Below, in pieces: positions 1-5,595 of a DNA stretch of 5,595 bases (positions are counted from its first letter, which is position 1; each line of letters opens with the position of its first letter). The notes under the pieces were generated by a model, which saw nothing but the letters and a program-made list of their open reading frames with translations, was not told the origin of the DNA and ran no database searches. Where the stretch lies: the NCBI GenBank assembly GCA_018695965.1, contig JABHQB010000074.1, forward strand, positions 1 through 5,595. The letters run 5' to 3'. The stretch comes from Flavobacteriales bacterium. Lineage in GTDB: Bacteria > Bacteroidota > Bacteroidia > Flavobacteriales > BACL11. The position numbers and the translations under genes are program-made.

Positions 1-1132
1 AGGTAGTGAACTAAGAGACAGAGGGTTTAATCTATTTTACATGGGTATAAATGTTGGAGCCTTTCTAGCACCTATTACATGTGGAGCTATTGGACAAGAT
101 CATTTAAATTTTGGAGAAAACTCCTGGCATTACGGATTTGGATTAGCTGGAATAGGAATGGTGTTAGGCCTTTTGGTTTTCTTATATGGATTAAGAACAG
201 GAATATTTAAAAATAATGGACACTCTCCTAACAAAGAATTGCTAGAATCTAAAATATACAACTTAATATCAGTGAAGAATTTCACTTATTTAGGAACTTT
301 ACTTTGCATCCCAATTATCTTCTTCTTATTAAACAATGGAGCAAAACCATTATTTTACCCTTTTGGTAAAGAATTAAGCTTTCTAGACATTACCTTGTTT
401 AGCATGGTTGTTTTTATGATATTTTATTTATATAATCATGGAAAGTCAATAACAAAGGAAGCATTAGATAAAATAAAAGTAATCATGTTTTTATTCTTTT
501 ATTCAACTTTATTTTGGGCATTCTTTGAATTAGCTGGTAGTGCAATTACTGTATATACTGAAACAAATGTTGATAGAACAATTTCATGGCTTGATTCCGA
601 ACCACTTTCTTCTTCTCAATTTATGGGAGTTAATCCTCTTTATATAATTTTATTAGTTCCTGTATTTAATTTTATCTGGAAATATCTGAAGAAAAATAAT
701 ATGGAGCCAAGCGCTCCAATGAAATTTGCAATCGGGACAATTCTACTTGGACTTGGATTTCTTGCCTTTCCTTTAGGAGGTTTGTTCGCTGTTAAAGGCA
801 TGGTTCCATTAACATTTCTATTAATTGCATATCTTCTACATACACTAGGTGAATTATGTCTCTCTCCTGTTGGTTTGTCACTTGTCACAAAACTAGCTCC
901 TAAACAAATTATAGGTTTTGTAATGGGATTTTGGTTCCTTTCATCTTCACTAGCTCATTTACTTGGTAAATTTATTGCTCAAGAAACAGATGGAGGAGAT
1001 TTAAGTCCTGTTGAAGCTCTTGAACAATTTAATGGAGTTTTTACAAGTGTAGGGATTTACGCAGTTATTGCAGGTTTAGTTTTAGTTTTCTTGTCTCCTA
1101 AGATTAAAAGCTGGATGCATGGTGTTAATTAA
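1..1132 (+). CDS. POT/PTR2 family proton-coupled oligopeptide transporter, 5' end missing
   Basis: This is an inner-membrane carrier of the POT (PTR2) branch of the major facilitator superfamily, which takes up di- and tripeptides with protons. The reading frame is open from base 2, and the ATG at 41 is internal: the codons before it already encode the conserved RDRGFNLFY, which runs into MGINVGAF, together the PTR2 signature. About 376 residues are visible, against roughly 450-550 for the family, so the first four or so helices lie outside the window. Further family marks are a TM7 motif FWAFFELAGS (its Glu codon at 527-529), the NPLYIILLVPVFNFIW helix (about 632-682), and TM10 with GELCLSPVGLS (Glu codon at 851-853). 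The TM7 motif is usually FWxxxEQ; here Gln is Leu. The gene ends in TAA, followed by 51 bases with no hairpin terminator, so read-through into the thioredoxin genes is possible. Family assignment is secure; substrate range is inferred. Confidence 0.93.
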   Translation, partial: GSELRDRGFNLFYMGINVGAFLAPITCGAIGQDHLNFGENSWHYGFGLAGIGMVLGLLVFLYGLRTGIFKNNGHSPNKELLESKIYNLISVKNFTYLGTLLCIPIIFFLLNNGAKPLFYPFGKELSFLDITLFSMVVFMIFYLYNHGKSITKEALDKIKVIMFLFFYSTLFWAFFELAGSAITVYTETNVDRTISWLDSEPLSSSQFMGVNPLYIILLVPVFNFIWKYLKKNNMEPSAPMKFAIGTILLGLGFLAFPLGGLFAVKGMVPLTFLLIAYLLHTLGELCLSPVGLSLVTKLAPKQIIGFVMGFWFLSSSLAHLLGKFIAQETDGGDLSPVEALEQFNGVFTSVGIYAVIAGLVLVFLSPKIKSWMHGVN

Positions 1133-1183
1133 TATTAAATAAAATAAATTTCAACTTAAATCGTTAAAAATAAAACAAACCAA

Positions 1184-1660
1184 ATGAAAAAATTAATCTT
1201 ACTACTATTTACAATTGTTTCTTTTACTTCATTCTCTCAACTAATAGAGGGCAATTGGCTTAACACAGAAAAACCTGAGATGAATAAAGCAATTGAGATA
1301 TCACAAAAAACTAATAAACCAATCATGTTATTTTTCACAGGTTCGGATTGGTGTGGTTGGTGCAAAAAATTAGTTAAAGAAGTATATAAAACCTCTGAAT
1401 TCAATACATGGGCAAGAAAAAATGTAGTATTAGTTGAGGTAGATTTCCCTAGAAGAAACAAACTTTCTTCGGAGTTAACAGCACAAAACAATAGTTTAAA
1501 ACAGATATTTCAACCTAGAGGATACCCTACTGTTTATTTTGCAAAACCAGTAAAAGGTGCTGATGGGAATGTTCAATTCAAAACGTTGGGACAAACTGGT
1601 TATGTTGCTGGAGGACCTACAAAATGGATAGCATCTACAAACCAGTTTTTTAAAAAATAA
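1184..1660 (+). CDS. exported thioredoxin-family protein with CGWC active site
   Basis: This 158-residue protein probably acts as a thiol-disulfide oxidoreductase in the periplasm. It starts with a Sec-type signal: Lys-Lys, a hydrophobic stretch to about residue 16, then SFSQ, a common Bacteroidota cleavage context, with cleavage likely near residue 18-20. It is not a lipoprotein, as no Cys follows the signal. The thioredoxin fold shows in the strand KPIMLFFTGSDW, the active site CGWC (Cys57 and Cys60) followed by KKLVKEV, the strand VVLVEVDF (81-88), and the cis-proline segment RGYPTVYF with Pro115. The FTGSDWCGWC form resembles the Thioredoxin_7 type of single-domain proteins rather than cytoplasmic TrxA. 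The ATG at 1184 begins the signal peptide and is preceded by an A-rich stretch without a Shine-Dalgarno. It lies 51 bases after the transporter and 5 bases before a second thioredoxin-like gene. The physiological partner is unknown. Confidence 0.9.
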   Translation: MKKLILLLFTIVSFTSFSQLIEGNWLNTEKPEMNKAIEISQKTNKPIMLFFTGSDWCGWCKKLVKEVYKTSEFNTWARKNVVLVEVDFPRRNKLSSELTAQNNSLKQIFQPRGYPTVYFAKPVKGADGNVQFKTLGQTGYVAGGPTKWIASTNQFFKK

Positions 1661-1665
1661 ATAAG

Positions 1666-2157
1666 ATGAAAAAATTTCTTCTTATATCCTTAATAATTGT
1701 TCCGATTCTCTCTTTCTCACAAGGAATTCAAAATAAAACTGAAATTCAATGGTTAAATCTGAATAAAGCAGAGGAATTATCAGAGAAATACGATACTGAT
1801 ATGCTGATATTCTTATTTCGTAATGGTTGTCCAGATTGTAAGCAAATGAAAGAACAAACATTAAAAGACCCTGAAATAATAAAACTTATAAATGAGAACT
1901 TCTTCCCTGTTATGATTGATGGAAGAACAAAAGATACTATCATATATAACGGTAAAAAGTATAGTAATCAGCAACCAATCAAAGCTGGTTCATTTTTTAG
2001 ACACGATTTATATCATGAACTAGTTATAGATGGAGGTCATCAATATTACTATCCTTATATTGTTATTATTGATGGAGATCATAATATCCAAGAATATCTT
2101 CCAGGAGCTTACCCCTCTATTCGTCTAAAAAGAAGATTGCTTGAAATTTTAAAATAA
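1666..2157 (+). CDS. exported thioredoxin-like protein with CPDC motif
   Basis: A 163-residue protein with a signal peptide like that of its upstream neighbour (MKKFLLIS start, hydrophobic core, SFSQ at 16-19). The mature part has a thioredoxin-like layout: an N-terminal helix (NLNKAEELSEKY), a strand MLIFLF, then GCPDCKQM with Cys55 and Cys58, a helix, a strand FFPVMIDG (79-86), and a later strand with the probable cis-proline Pro130 (YYYPYIVIIDG). About 40 residues separate the second strand from that proline (GRTKDTIIYNGKKY and onwards), a longer insert than in classical thioredoxin. The Trp normally before the CxxC is replaced by Asn-Gly. This resembles thioredoxin-related (SoxW-like) periplasmic proteins, but I cannot name a specific function. 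The ATG is 5 bases after the stop of the previous gene, so the two are surely co-transcribed, and the shared signal and first helix suggest an old duplication. The unit ends in the terminator that begins at its stop codon. Confidence 0.85.
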   Translation: MKKFLLISLIIVPILSFSQGIQNKTEIQWLNLNKAEELSEKYDTDMLIFLFRNGCPDCKQMKEQTLKDPEIIKLINENFFPVMIDGRTKDTIIYNGKKYSNQQPIKAGSFFRHDLYHELVIDGGHQYYYPYIVIIDGDHNIQEYLPGAYPSIRLKRRLLEILK

Positions 2158-2189
2158 AAAAAAGGAGTTGATTTTCAACTCCTTTTTTT
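2157..2189. terminator. bidirectional intrinsic terminator between the thioredoxin genes and tRNA-His
   Basis: A perfect hairpin: GGAGTTGA (2164-2171), loop TTT (2172-2174), TCAACTCC (2175-2182). It is flanked by a run of A before (2156-2163) and seven T after (2183-2189), which can lengthen the stem to 15 base pairs. Read on the plus strand it gives a stem followed by a U-run and ends the thioredoxin operon, overlapping its stop codon. Read on the minus strand the A-run becomes an eight-U tail just beyond the tRNA-His 3' end, so it should terminate both convergent transcripts. Confidence 0.9.
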
Positions 2190-2192
2190 ATG

Positions 2193-2266
2193 GGTGGATG
2201 ATGGGATTCGAACCCACGACCCCCGGCACCACAAACCAGTGCTCTAACCAACTGAGCTACAACCAC
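2193..2266 (-). tRNA. tRNA-His (anticodon GTG)
   Basis: The minus strand folds as a full cloverleaf of 74 nt: acceptor GTGGTTG/CATCCAC, D-arm GCTC-loop-GAGC, anticodon stem CTGGT/GCCGG with loop TTGTGGT, a 5-nt variable loop GGGTC, and T-arm GTGGG-TTCGAAT-CCCAT. The anticodon GTG (plus-strand 2230-2232) reads His codons CAC and CAT. The histidine identity mark is present: an encoded G at position -1 (2267) facing discriminator C73 (2193). The full CCA end is not encoded (the DNA continues CA then T), so it must be added after transcription. Position 5-68 of the acceptor stem is a T-T mismatch, and the anticodon stem has two G-T pairs, so the stems are weaker than usual. It is an isolated tRNA facing the thioredoxin operon and sharing its terminator. 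Confidence 0.95.
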
Positions 2267-2279
2267 CATTTTAATTCTG

Positions 2280-2287
2280 CAAATATA
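2280..2287 (-). promoter_or_regulatory. candidate -7 box of the tRNA-His promoter
   Basis: On the minus strand this reads TATATTTG, an exact match to the Bacteroidota -7 consensus TAnnTTTG. The mature tRNA begins 12 bases downstream of the box (G-1 at 2267), so the primary transcript would carry a very short 5' leader. A degenerate -33 element, TCTG on the minus strand ending at 2309, lies 21 bases upstream, one base from TTTG. Position and match make it plausible, though such a short motif can occur by chance in AT-rich DNA. Confidence 0.5.
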
Positions 2288-2309
2288 AAATTTACTTATA
2301 TAAAAATAC

Positions 2310-2327
2310 AGATTTCAATATAAATCT
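2310..2327. promoter_or_regulatory. small inverted repeat in the spacer of the copper-ATPase promoter, possible operator
   Basis: AGATTT (2310-2315) and AAATCT (2322-2327) are perfect inverted arms around a 6-base centre, CAATAT. The dyad ends 4 bases before the TAAGTTTG box at 2332, in the expected gap between the -33 and -7 elements. Metal-responsive regulators of the MerR family bind dyads in promoter spacers, so an operator role is conceivable. The arms are short and made largely of A and T, so chance is a real alternative. Confidence 0.25.
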
Positions 2328-2331
2328 TTAG

Positions 2332-2339
2332 TAAGTTTG
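2332..2339 (+). promoter_or_regulatory. candidate -7 box of the copper-ATPase promoter
   Basis: TAAGTTTG matches the Bacteroidota -7 consensus TAnnTTTG exactly. Only 5 bases separate it from the ATG at 2345, so transcription would begin at or within a few bases of the start codon and the mRNA would be leaderless or nearly so. I see no good TTG/TTTG -33 element at the usual 19-21 base spacing, which would fit a promoter that needs an activator, or a false match. Confidence 0.5.
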
Positions 2340-2344
2340 CGATA

Positions 2345-4456
2345 ATGAAAACCATTAATAAAAAAAAGACTTTATTAGTTGAAGGAATGACTTGCTCAAA
2401 TTGTGCAGCAGGAATTCAAAAACACCTTAAATCTAATGGATTAGAAGATATAACTGTCAATTTTTCTACTTCAGAAGCTAACTTTGTTTCTGATAAAATA
2501 AGCAACAATGAAGTTCAAAAAATGATAGAATCCCTTGGTTATTCAATAAGAAAAGAGTCAGAAAAAGAGAAAATGTCACTACAAGAAAAATTGTTTTACT
2601 TTTCTTTATTTTTTACTCTTCCCCTTTTCTCTCATATGTTTCTAAATGAAGGACATTTCTTGCAAAATCCTTTTATTCAATTTCTACTTTGTTTACCTGT
2701 TTATTTAGTAGGAACATGGTTTTTTGGTAAAAGTGCTATTTCATCTATAAAAAGTAAATCTTTAAATATGGATGTGCTCATTACTATGGGTAGTTCTGCC
2801 GCATTCTTTTATAGTGTATATGGTTGGTACTTTAACCTAGGATCAAATTTCTTGTTTTTTGAAACTTCTTCCACAATTATCACACTAGTATTATTAGGGA
2901 ATCTATTAGAACATAAAAGTGTTCAGCAAACTACAACTTCAATAAGAGATCTGTCGGATATTCAAAAAACTAGAGCTAAGGTTGAAAGAGATAATAAAAT
3001 AATTGAAATAGATTTTGATGATATTTTAGTGGGAGACATTCTTATTGTAAATTCAGGAGATAAAATTGCAGTAGACGGAATTGTACTCGAGGGTAACGCA
3101 ACTGTTGACGAATCCATGATTACAGGGGAAAGTATCCCGATTACAAAAACAATAAATAATAATGTAATTGGAGGTACTGTTTTACAATCAGGAAATATTA
3201 AAGCAAGAGCAACTAATGTTGGTTCCGACACTCTTCTTTCAAATATTATTGAACTAGTAAAAGATGCACAAAACCATAAGCCACAAATACAAAAACTAGG
3301 TGATAAGATTAGCTCCATTTTTGTTCCTATAGTTTTAGGAATTTCACTAATCACTTTTTTAATATCATTTTATATATTTCCAAATACAACTAGTGATTTG
3401 TCTCCAAATAATTTAATAGATTCTATTTTAAGAGCTGTAGCAGTACTTGTTATTTCTTGTCCTTGTGCAATGGGACTTGCTACTCCAACAGCTGTAATGG
3501 TTGGTATTGGTAGAGCTGCCAAAAACGGAATTCTTATAAAAGGAGGAAATACTCTAGAAAAATTTGCAAAGATTAAACATATATTTTTCGATAAGACTGG
3601 AACCATTACAACAGGAAACTTTAAAATAAAAAATCTGAATGTTATAAATGAAGATGAATCTGAAATAAAAAATATCATTTTTAACTTAGAAACTTACTCT
3701 TCTCATCCAATTGCAAAATCCTTAGTTTCTGAATTAAAATCTTTCTCTGATAAATTAGAGTTTACTAATATTCATGAAGAAAAAGGAATTAGCATAGAAG
3801 GAGATTACAATGGAATTACCTATAAAATTGGTTCTTATAAAATATTAGAAAAAGACAATGATAATCATGATTTGTTTATTTTTAAAAACAATATATTAAT
3901 AGCTACTATTGATATTGAAGATGAGATAAAACAAAATACTAATGAGGTGATTAGTGACTTAAATTCTTTTGGAATTAATACAAGCTTACTTAGTGGTGAT
4001 AAGAAAGAAAAGTGTAAATATTTATCTGATAAGATATCATTTAATTCTGTATATTCAGAGCAACTTCCACACGAAAAACTGGAGATAATAAAACAACGTT
4101 CCTTATCTGAAACCACAGCAATGGTTGGAGATGGAGTAAATGACGCTCCTTCCCTATCTATTGCTTCTGTTGGAATTTCTGTAGGTGGATCAACTGGAGT
4201 TGCAATCCAATCTTCTGATGTCGTTTTACTAAATAAAAATAACTTAAAACAATTAACAACCGCTTTAAAGATTAGTAAACATACATTTCTGACAATAAAA
4301 CAAAACTTATTTTGGGCCTTTGCCTACAATATTGTAGCGATTCCAATTGCAGCTATGGGATACTTAAATCCTATGTGGGGAGCTTTATTTATGGCTTTTT
4401 CGGATGTAATCGTTATAGGAAACTCTATTCGATTAAAATATAAGAAACTAGATTAG
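2345..4456 (+). CDS. copA: Cu(I)-type heavy-metal translocating P1B ATPase (CopA-like)
   Basis: A 703-residue inner-membrane pump that uses ATP to export a soft metal ion, most likely Cu(I). In order: one HMA domain with GMTCSNC (Cys17, Cys20); membrane helices near 82-100, 109-133, 141-163 and 171-189; the actuator loop with TGES (260-263); two helices around 325-345 and 357-385, the second with the ion-binding CPC (372-374); phosphorylation motif DKTGT (Asp416); the nucleotide-domain SHP of P1B pumps (453-455); GDGVND (595-600); and two last helices. The CPC and the Tyr-Asn of helix 7 (661-662) fit Cu(I) pumps, but helix 8 has MAFSD where the Cu(I) signature is MxxSS. It is shorter than many CopA proteins, with one HMA and compact loops. 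The start is fixed: an in-frame TAA lies at 2321-2323 and the next Met falls inside the metal-binding motif. No copper regulator or chaperone gene lies beside it in the window. Its 3' end overlaps convergent bshB1 by 9 bases. Confidence 0.92.
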   Translation: MKTINKKKTLLVEGMTCSNCAAGIQKHLKSNGLEDITVNFSTSEANFVSDKISNNEVQKMIESLGYSIRKESEKEKMSLQEKLFYFSLFFTLPLFSHMFLNEGHFLQNPFIQFLLCLPVYLVGTWFFGKSAISSIKSKSLNMDVLITMGSSAAFFYSVYGWYFNLGSNFLFFETSSTIITLVLLGNLLEHKSVQQTTTSIRDLSDIQKTRAKVERDNKIIEIDFDDILVGDILIVNSGDKIAVDGIVLEGNATVDESMITGESIPITKTINNNVIGGTVLQSGNIKARATNVGSDTLLSNIIELVKDAQNHKPQIQKLGDKISSIFVPIVLGISLITFLISFYIFPNTTSDLSPNNLIDSILRAVAVLVISCPCAMGLATPTAVMVGIGRAAKNGILIKGGNTLEKFAKIKHIFFDKTGTITTGNFKIKNLNVINEDESEIKNIIFNLETYSSHPIAKSLVSELKSFSDKLEFTNIHEEKGISIEGDYNGITYKIGSYKILEKDNDNHDLFIFKNNILIATIDIEDEIKQNTNEVISDLNSFGINTSLLSGDKKEKCKYLSDKISFNSVYSEQLPHEKLEIIKQRSLSETTAMVGDGVNDAPSLSIASVGISVGGSTGVAIQSSDVVLLNKNNLKQLTTALKISKHTFLTIKQNLFWAFAYNIVAIPIAAMGYLNPMWGALFMAFSDVIVIGNSIRLKYKKLD

Positions 4457-5155
4457 ATCTTTAAGAGAATTTATTTTTAAAGTCTGATTGGAAACAAATC
4501 CTTCTGCATATTTACAATCTGATTGCCTTCCTAAATCTCTAGCTCTATATTTTACGCTTTCTAAGAAATCTTCAGAAGATATAATTGTTTCAGATTCCTT
4601 AGACTTAGGATTGTAAAATTGAGTTTTGTAACATAAAATAGATTCTAATTTTTTATCCATCTCTTCAGTTATATCTACAACAAAATCTGGTAAAATAGTA
4701 TTAAACTGTATATAATGATAAATGTGTTGTGGTCTCCATACATCTTGCCCTGTTTCAATCTTTTCTAATCCAGCAAGGAAACATGAGTCAATTGTAAGTT
4801 CAGAAGACCTTCCATGATCAGGGTGTCTATCTGTTGGAGCATTAGTTAATACAATATCAGGTCTGTACTCTCTTATTTTCTTTATAAGTTCAATCTTGTT
4901 TTTTTCATTGTTTTCAAAGAATCCATCTTTAAAGTCCATATTTTCTCTTAACTGAACTCCTAATATTTTTGTAGATTTTATAGTTTCCTGATTTCTAGTT
5001 TCAACTGTACCTCTAGTTCCTAATTCTCCTCTAGTTAGATCAATTATCCCGATTTTAATTCCATTTTTAAGATGCTTGAGAATTGTACCAGAACAAGCAA
5101 GTTCTATATCATCAGGGTGTGCTCCAAATGCAAGTATATCTAATTTTTCTTTCAT
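4448..5155 (-). CDS. bshB1: bacillithiol biosynthesis deacetylase BshB1
   Basis: A 235-residue cytoplasmic LmbE/PIG-L family zinc hydrolase. BshB1 removes the acetyl group from GlcNAc-malate, giving GlcN-malate, the second step of bacillithiol synthesis. The zinc site shows as AHPDD (His13, Asp15, Asp16) and HPDH (His111, His114); Asp15 is the probable catalytic base, with His13, Asp16 and His114 as metal ligands. The segment DLTRGELGTRGT followed by VETRNQE (39-57) and the later VKYRARDLGR are typical of BshB1 rather than general LmbE proteins. The length suits the family. I chose the ATG at 5155: the frame is open to an ATG at 5194, but that adds 13 hydrophobic residues before the conserved MKEKLDILAFGAHPDD start and would overlap the upstream gene. 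It starts 7 bases after the ccsA stop, so the two form an operon. BshA and BshC are not in the window. A mycothiol-type or other GlcNAc deacetylase is a less likely reading. Confidence 0.9.
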   Translation of the reverse strand: MKEKLDILAFGAHPDDIELACSGTILKHLKNGIKIGIIDLTRGELGTRGTVETRNQETIKSTKILGVQLRENMDFKDGFFENNEKNKIELIKKIREYRPDIVLTNAPTDRHPDHGRSSELTIDSCFLAGLEKIETGQDVWRPQHIYHYIQFNTILPDFVVDITEEMDKKLESILCYKTQFYNPKSKESETIISSEDFLESVKYRARDLGRQSDCKYAEGFVSNQTLKINSLKDLI

Positions 5156-5162
5156 ATTAGGT

Positions 5163-5595
5163 CTAAATAGAATTATTGTAAAAAAGTAATACAAGTGTTA
5201 TGAGGATTAATAAAACAGTTGTTGCTTCCTCTCTTTTTTTATTATTATATTCTTGCATTTTTGATAAAAATATTATTAAAAATACAATAAAGACAGAAAC
5301 CTTTACAGAAATTGGAATTTGCATCCAGATTGAAACATTTAACTTTTCTCCTGCTGCGTATGAATGTAGTCCTGATAATAAATGATTCACTCCAAAATAA
5401 GTCATCAAAACGCTATAAACCCCTATAACAGAAGCTACATTAAATGTGTGTTTTGCTTGAAGACCTGGAACAAACCTCATGTGTAATATAAAAGCATAAA
5501 CTAAAATACTTACAAGTGCCCACGTTTCTTTAGGATCCCAACCCCAATATCTACCCCATGATTCGTTAGCCCAAACACCTCCTAAGAATGTGCCA
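5163..5595 (-). CDS. ccsA: CcsA-type cytochrome c maturation protein, C-terminal part
   Basis: The last 143 residues of an integral membrane protein of system II cytochrome c biogenesis, which moves haem across the membrane and joins it to apocytochrome c. The frame enters at 5594; an ATG at 5480 is internal, because the codons before it encode the tryptophan-rich WWD haem-handling motif WANESWGRYWGWDPKETWAL (fragment residues 8-27). After it come the helix with LHMR (His38), likely a transmembrane haem-ligand His, and the GLHSYA motif (His77), the likely periplasmic ligand. The WWD motif with flanking His residues separates CcsA from CcmC and CcmF in context, though they share the domain. 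Two further helices follow (about residues 87-108 and 121-138), the last joined by a charged KKREE stretch. In Bacteroidota this domain is often the C-terminal half of a fused CcsBA protein, which cannot be checked as the gene runs off the edge. bshB1 follows after 7 bases. Confidence 0.92.
   Translation of the reverse strand, partial: GTFLGGVWANESWGRYWGWDPKETWALVSILVYAFILHMRFVPGLQAKHTFNVASVIGVYSVLMTYFGVNHLLSGLHSYAAGEKLNVSIWMQIPISVKVSVFIVFLIIFLSKMQEYNNKKREEATTVLLILITLVLLFYNNSI

Noticed and set aside
41..43. ATG at 41 as the start of the peptide transporter.
   Set aside because: The frame is open to the window edge, and the codons before it encode a conserved part of the PTR2 signature, so the true start is upstream of the window.
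1145..1152. TAAATTTC, a near match to the TAnnTTTG box, ahead of the first thioredoxin gene.
   Set aside because: The last consensus base is wrong, no -33 element is found, and the region is so AT-rich that such near matches are expected. A separate promoter here remains possible but unsupported.
2962..3678. Long minus-strand open frames inside the ATPase gene.
   Set aside because: They oppose an intact gene with every P-type ATPase motif and encode nothing recognisable; they are shadows of low stop frequency on the complement.
4459..4482. Inverted repeat CTTTAA...TTAAAG near the convergent gene ends, considered as a terminator.
   Set aside because: Only six mostly A-T pairs with a 12-base loop and no following T-run of note; too weak to call.
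5156..5194. A longer bshB1 form starting at the ATG at 5194.
   Set aside because: The 13 extra residues are not part of the LmbE fold, would overlap the end of ccsA, and precede the normal family start at 5155.
5200..5385. A plus-strand open frame of 61 codons whose start resembles a lipoprotein signal (LLLYSC).
   Set aside because: It lies fully antisense to the well-supported ccsA coding region, and the lipobox-like look comes from the complement of a hydrophobic helix. No own promoter or conserved domain is visible.

Overview
The window looks like ordinary chromosomal sequence from a Bacteroidota species, most likely a member of the Flavobacteriia. The DNA is strongly AT-rich and start codons are preceded by A-rich stretches rather than Shine-Dalgarno sequences. 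Two promoter-like boxes fit the Bacteroidota consensus TAnnTTTG, and a bacillithiol deacetylase of the BshB1 type is present. I do not see a mobile element, CRISPR array, toxin-antitoxin pair or phage gene, and no stretch above 300 bases lacks a gene.

Layout. Positions 1-1132 (+) hold the C-terminal three quarters or so of a POT/PTR2 proton-coupled peptide transporter. After 51 bases come two exported thioredoxin-fold proteins, 1184-1660 and 1666-2157 (+), separated by only 5 bases and clearly an operon. This unit ends in a strong hairpin terminator (2157-2189) that works in both directions. It also closes a tRNA-His(GTG) gene that faces it on the minus strand (2193-2266). A 77-base divergent region separates the tRNA from a Cu(I)-type P1B ATPase (2345-4456, +). 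The ATPase converges on, and overlaps by 9 bases, a minus-strand pair: bshB1 (4448-5155) preceded, 7 bases upstream, by the 3' end of a CcsA-type cytochrome c maturation gene that runs off the right edge (5163-5595).

Together the genes lean towards envelope redox and metal handling: two exported thioredoxin-like proteins, a copper exporter, a low-molecular-weight thiol pathway enzyme and a haem-handling cytochrome c assembly protein. Whether this grouping is functional or just local gene order cannot be decided from one window. Points worth a second look are the very short or absent leader of the ATPase mRNA, a small dyad in its promoter spacer, the Ser-Asp in place of Ser-Ser in its last membrane helix, a U-U mismatch in the tRNA-His acceptor stem, and the unusual second thioredoxin-like protein. 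I find no convincing sign of a wholly new system.
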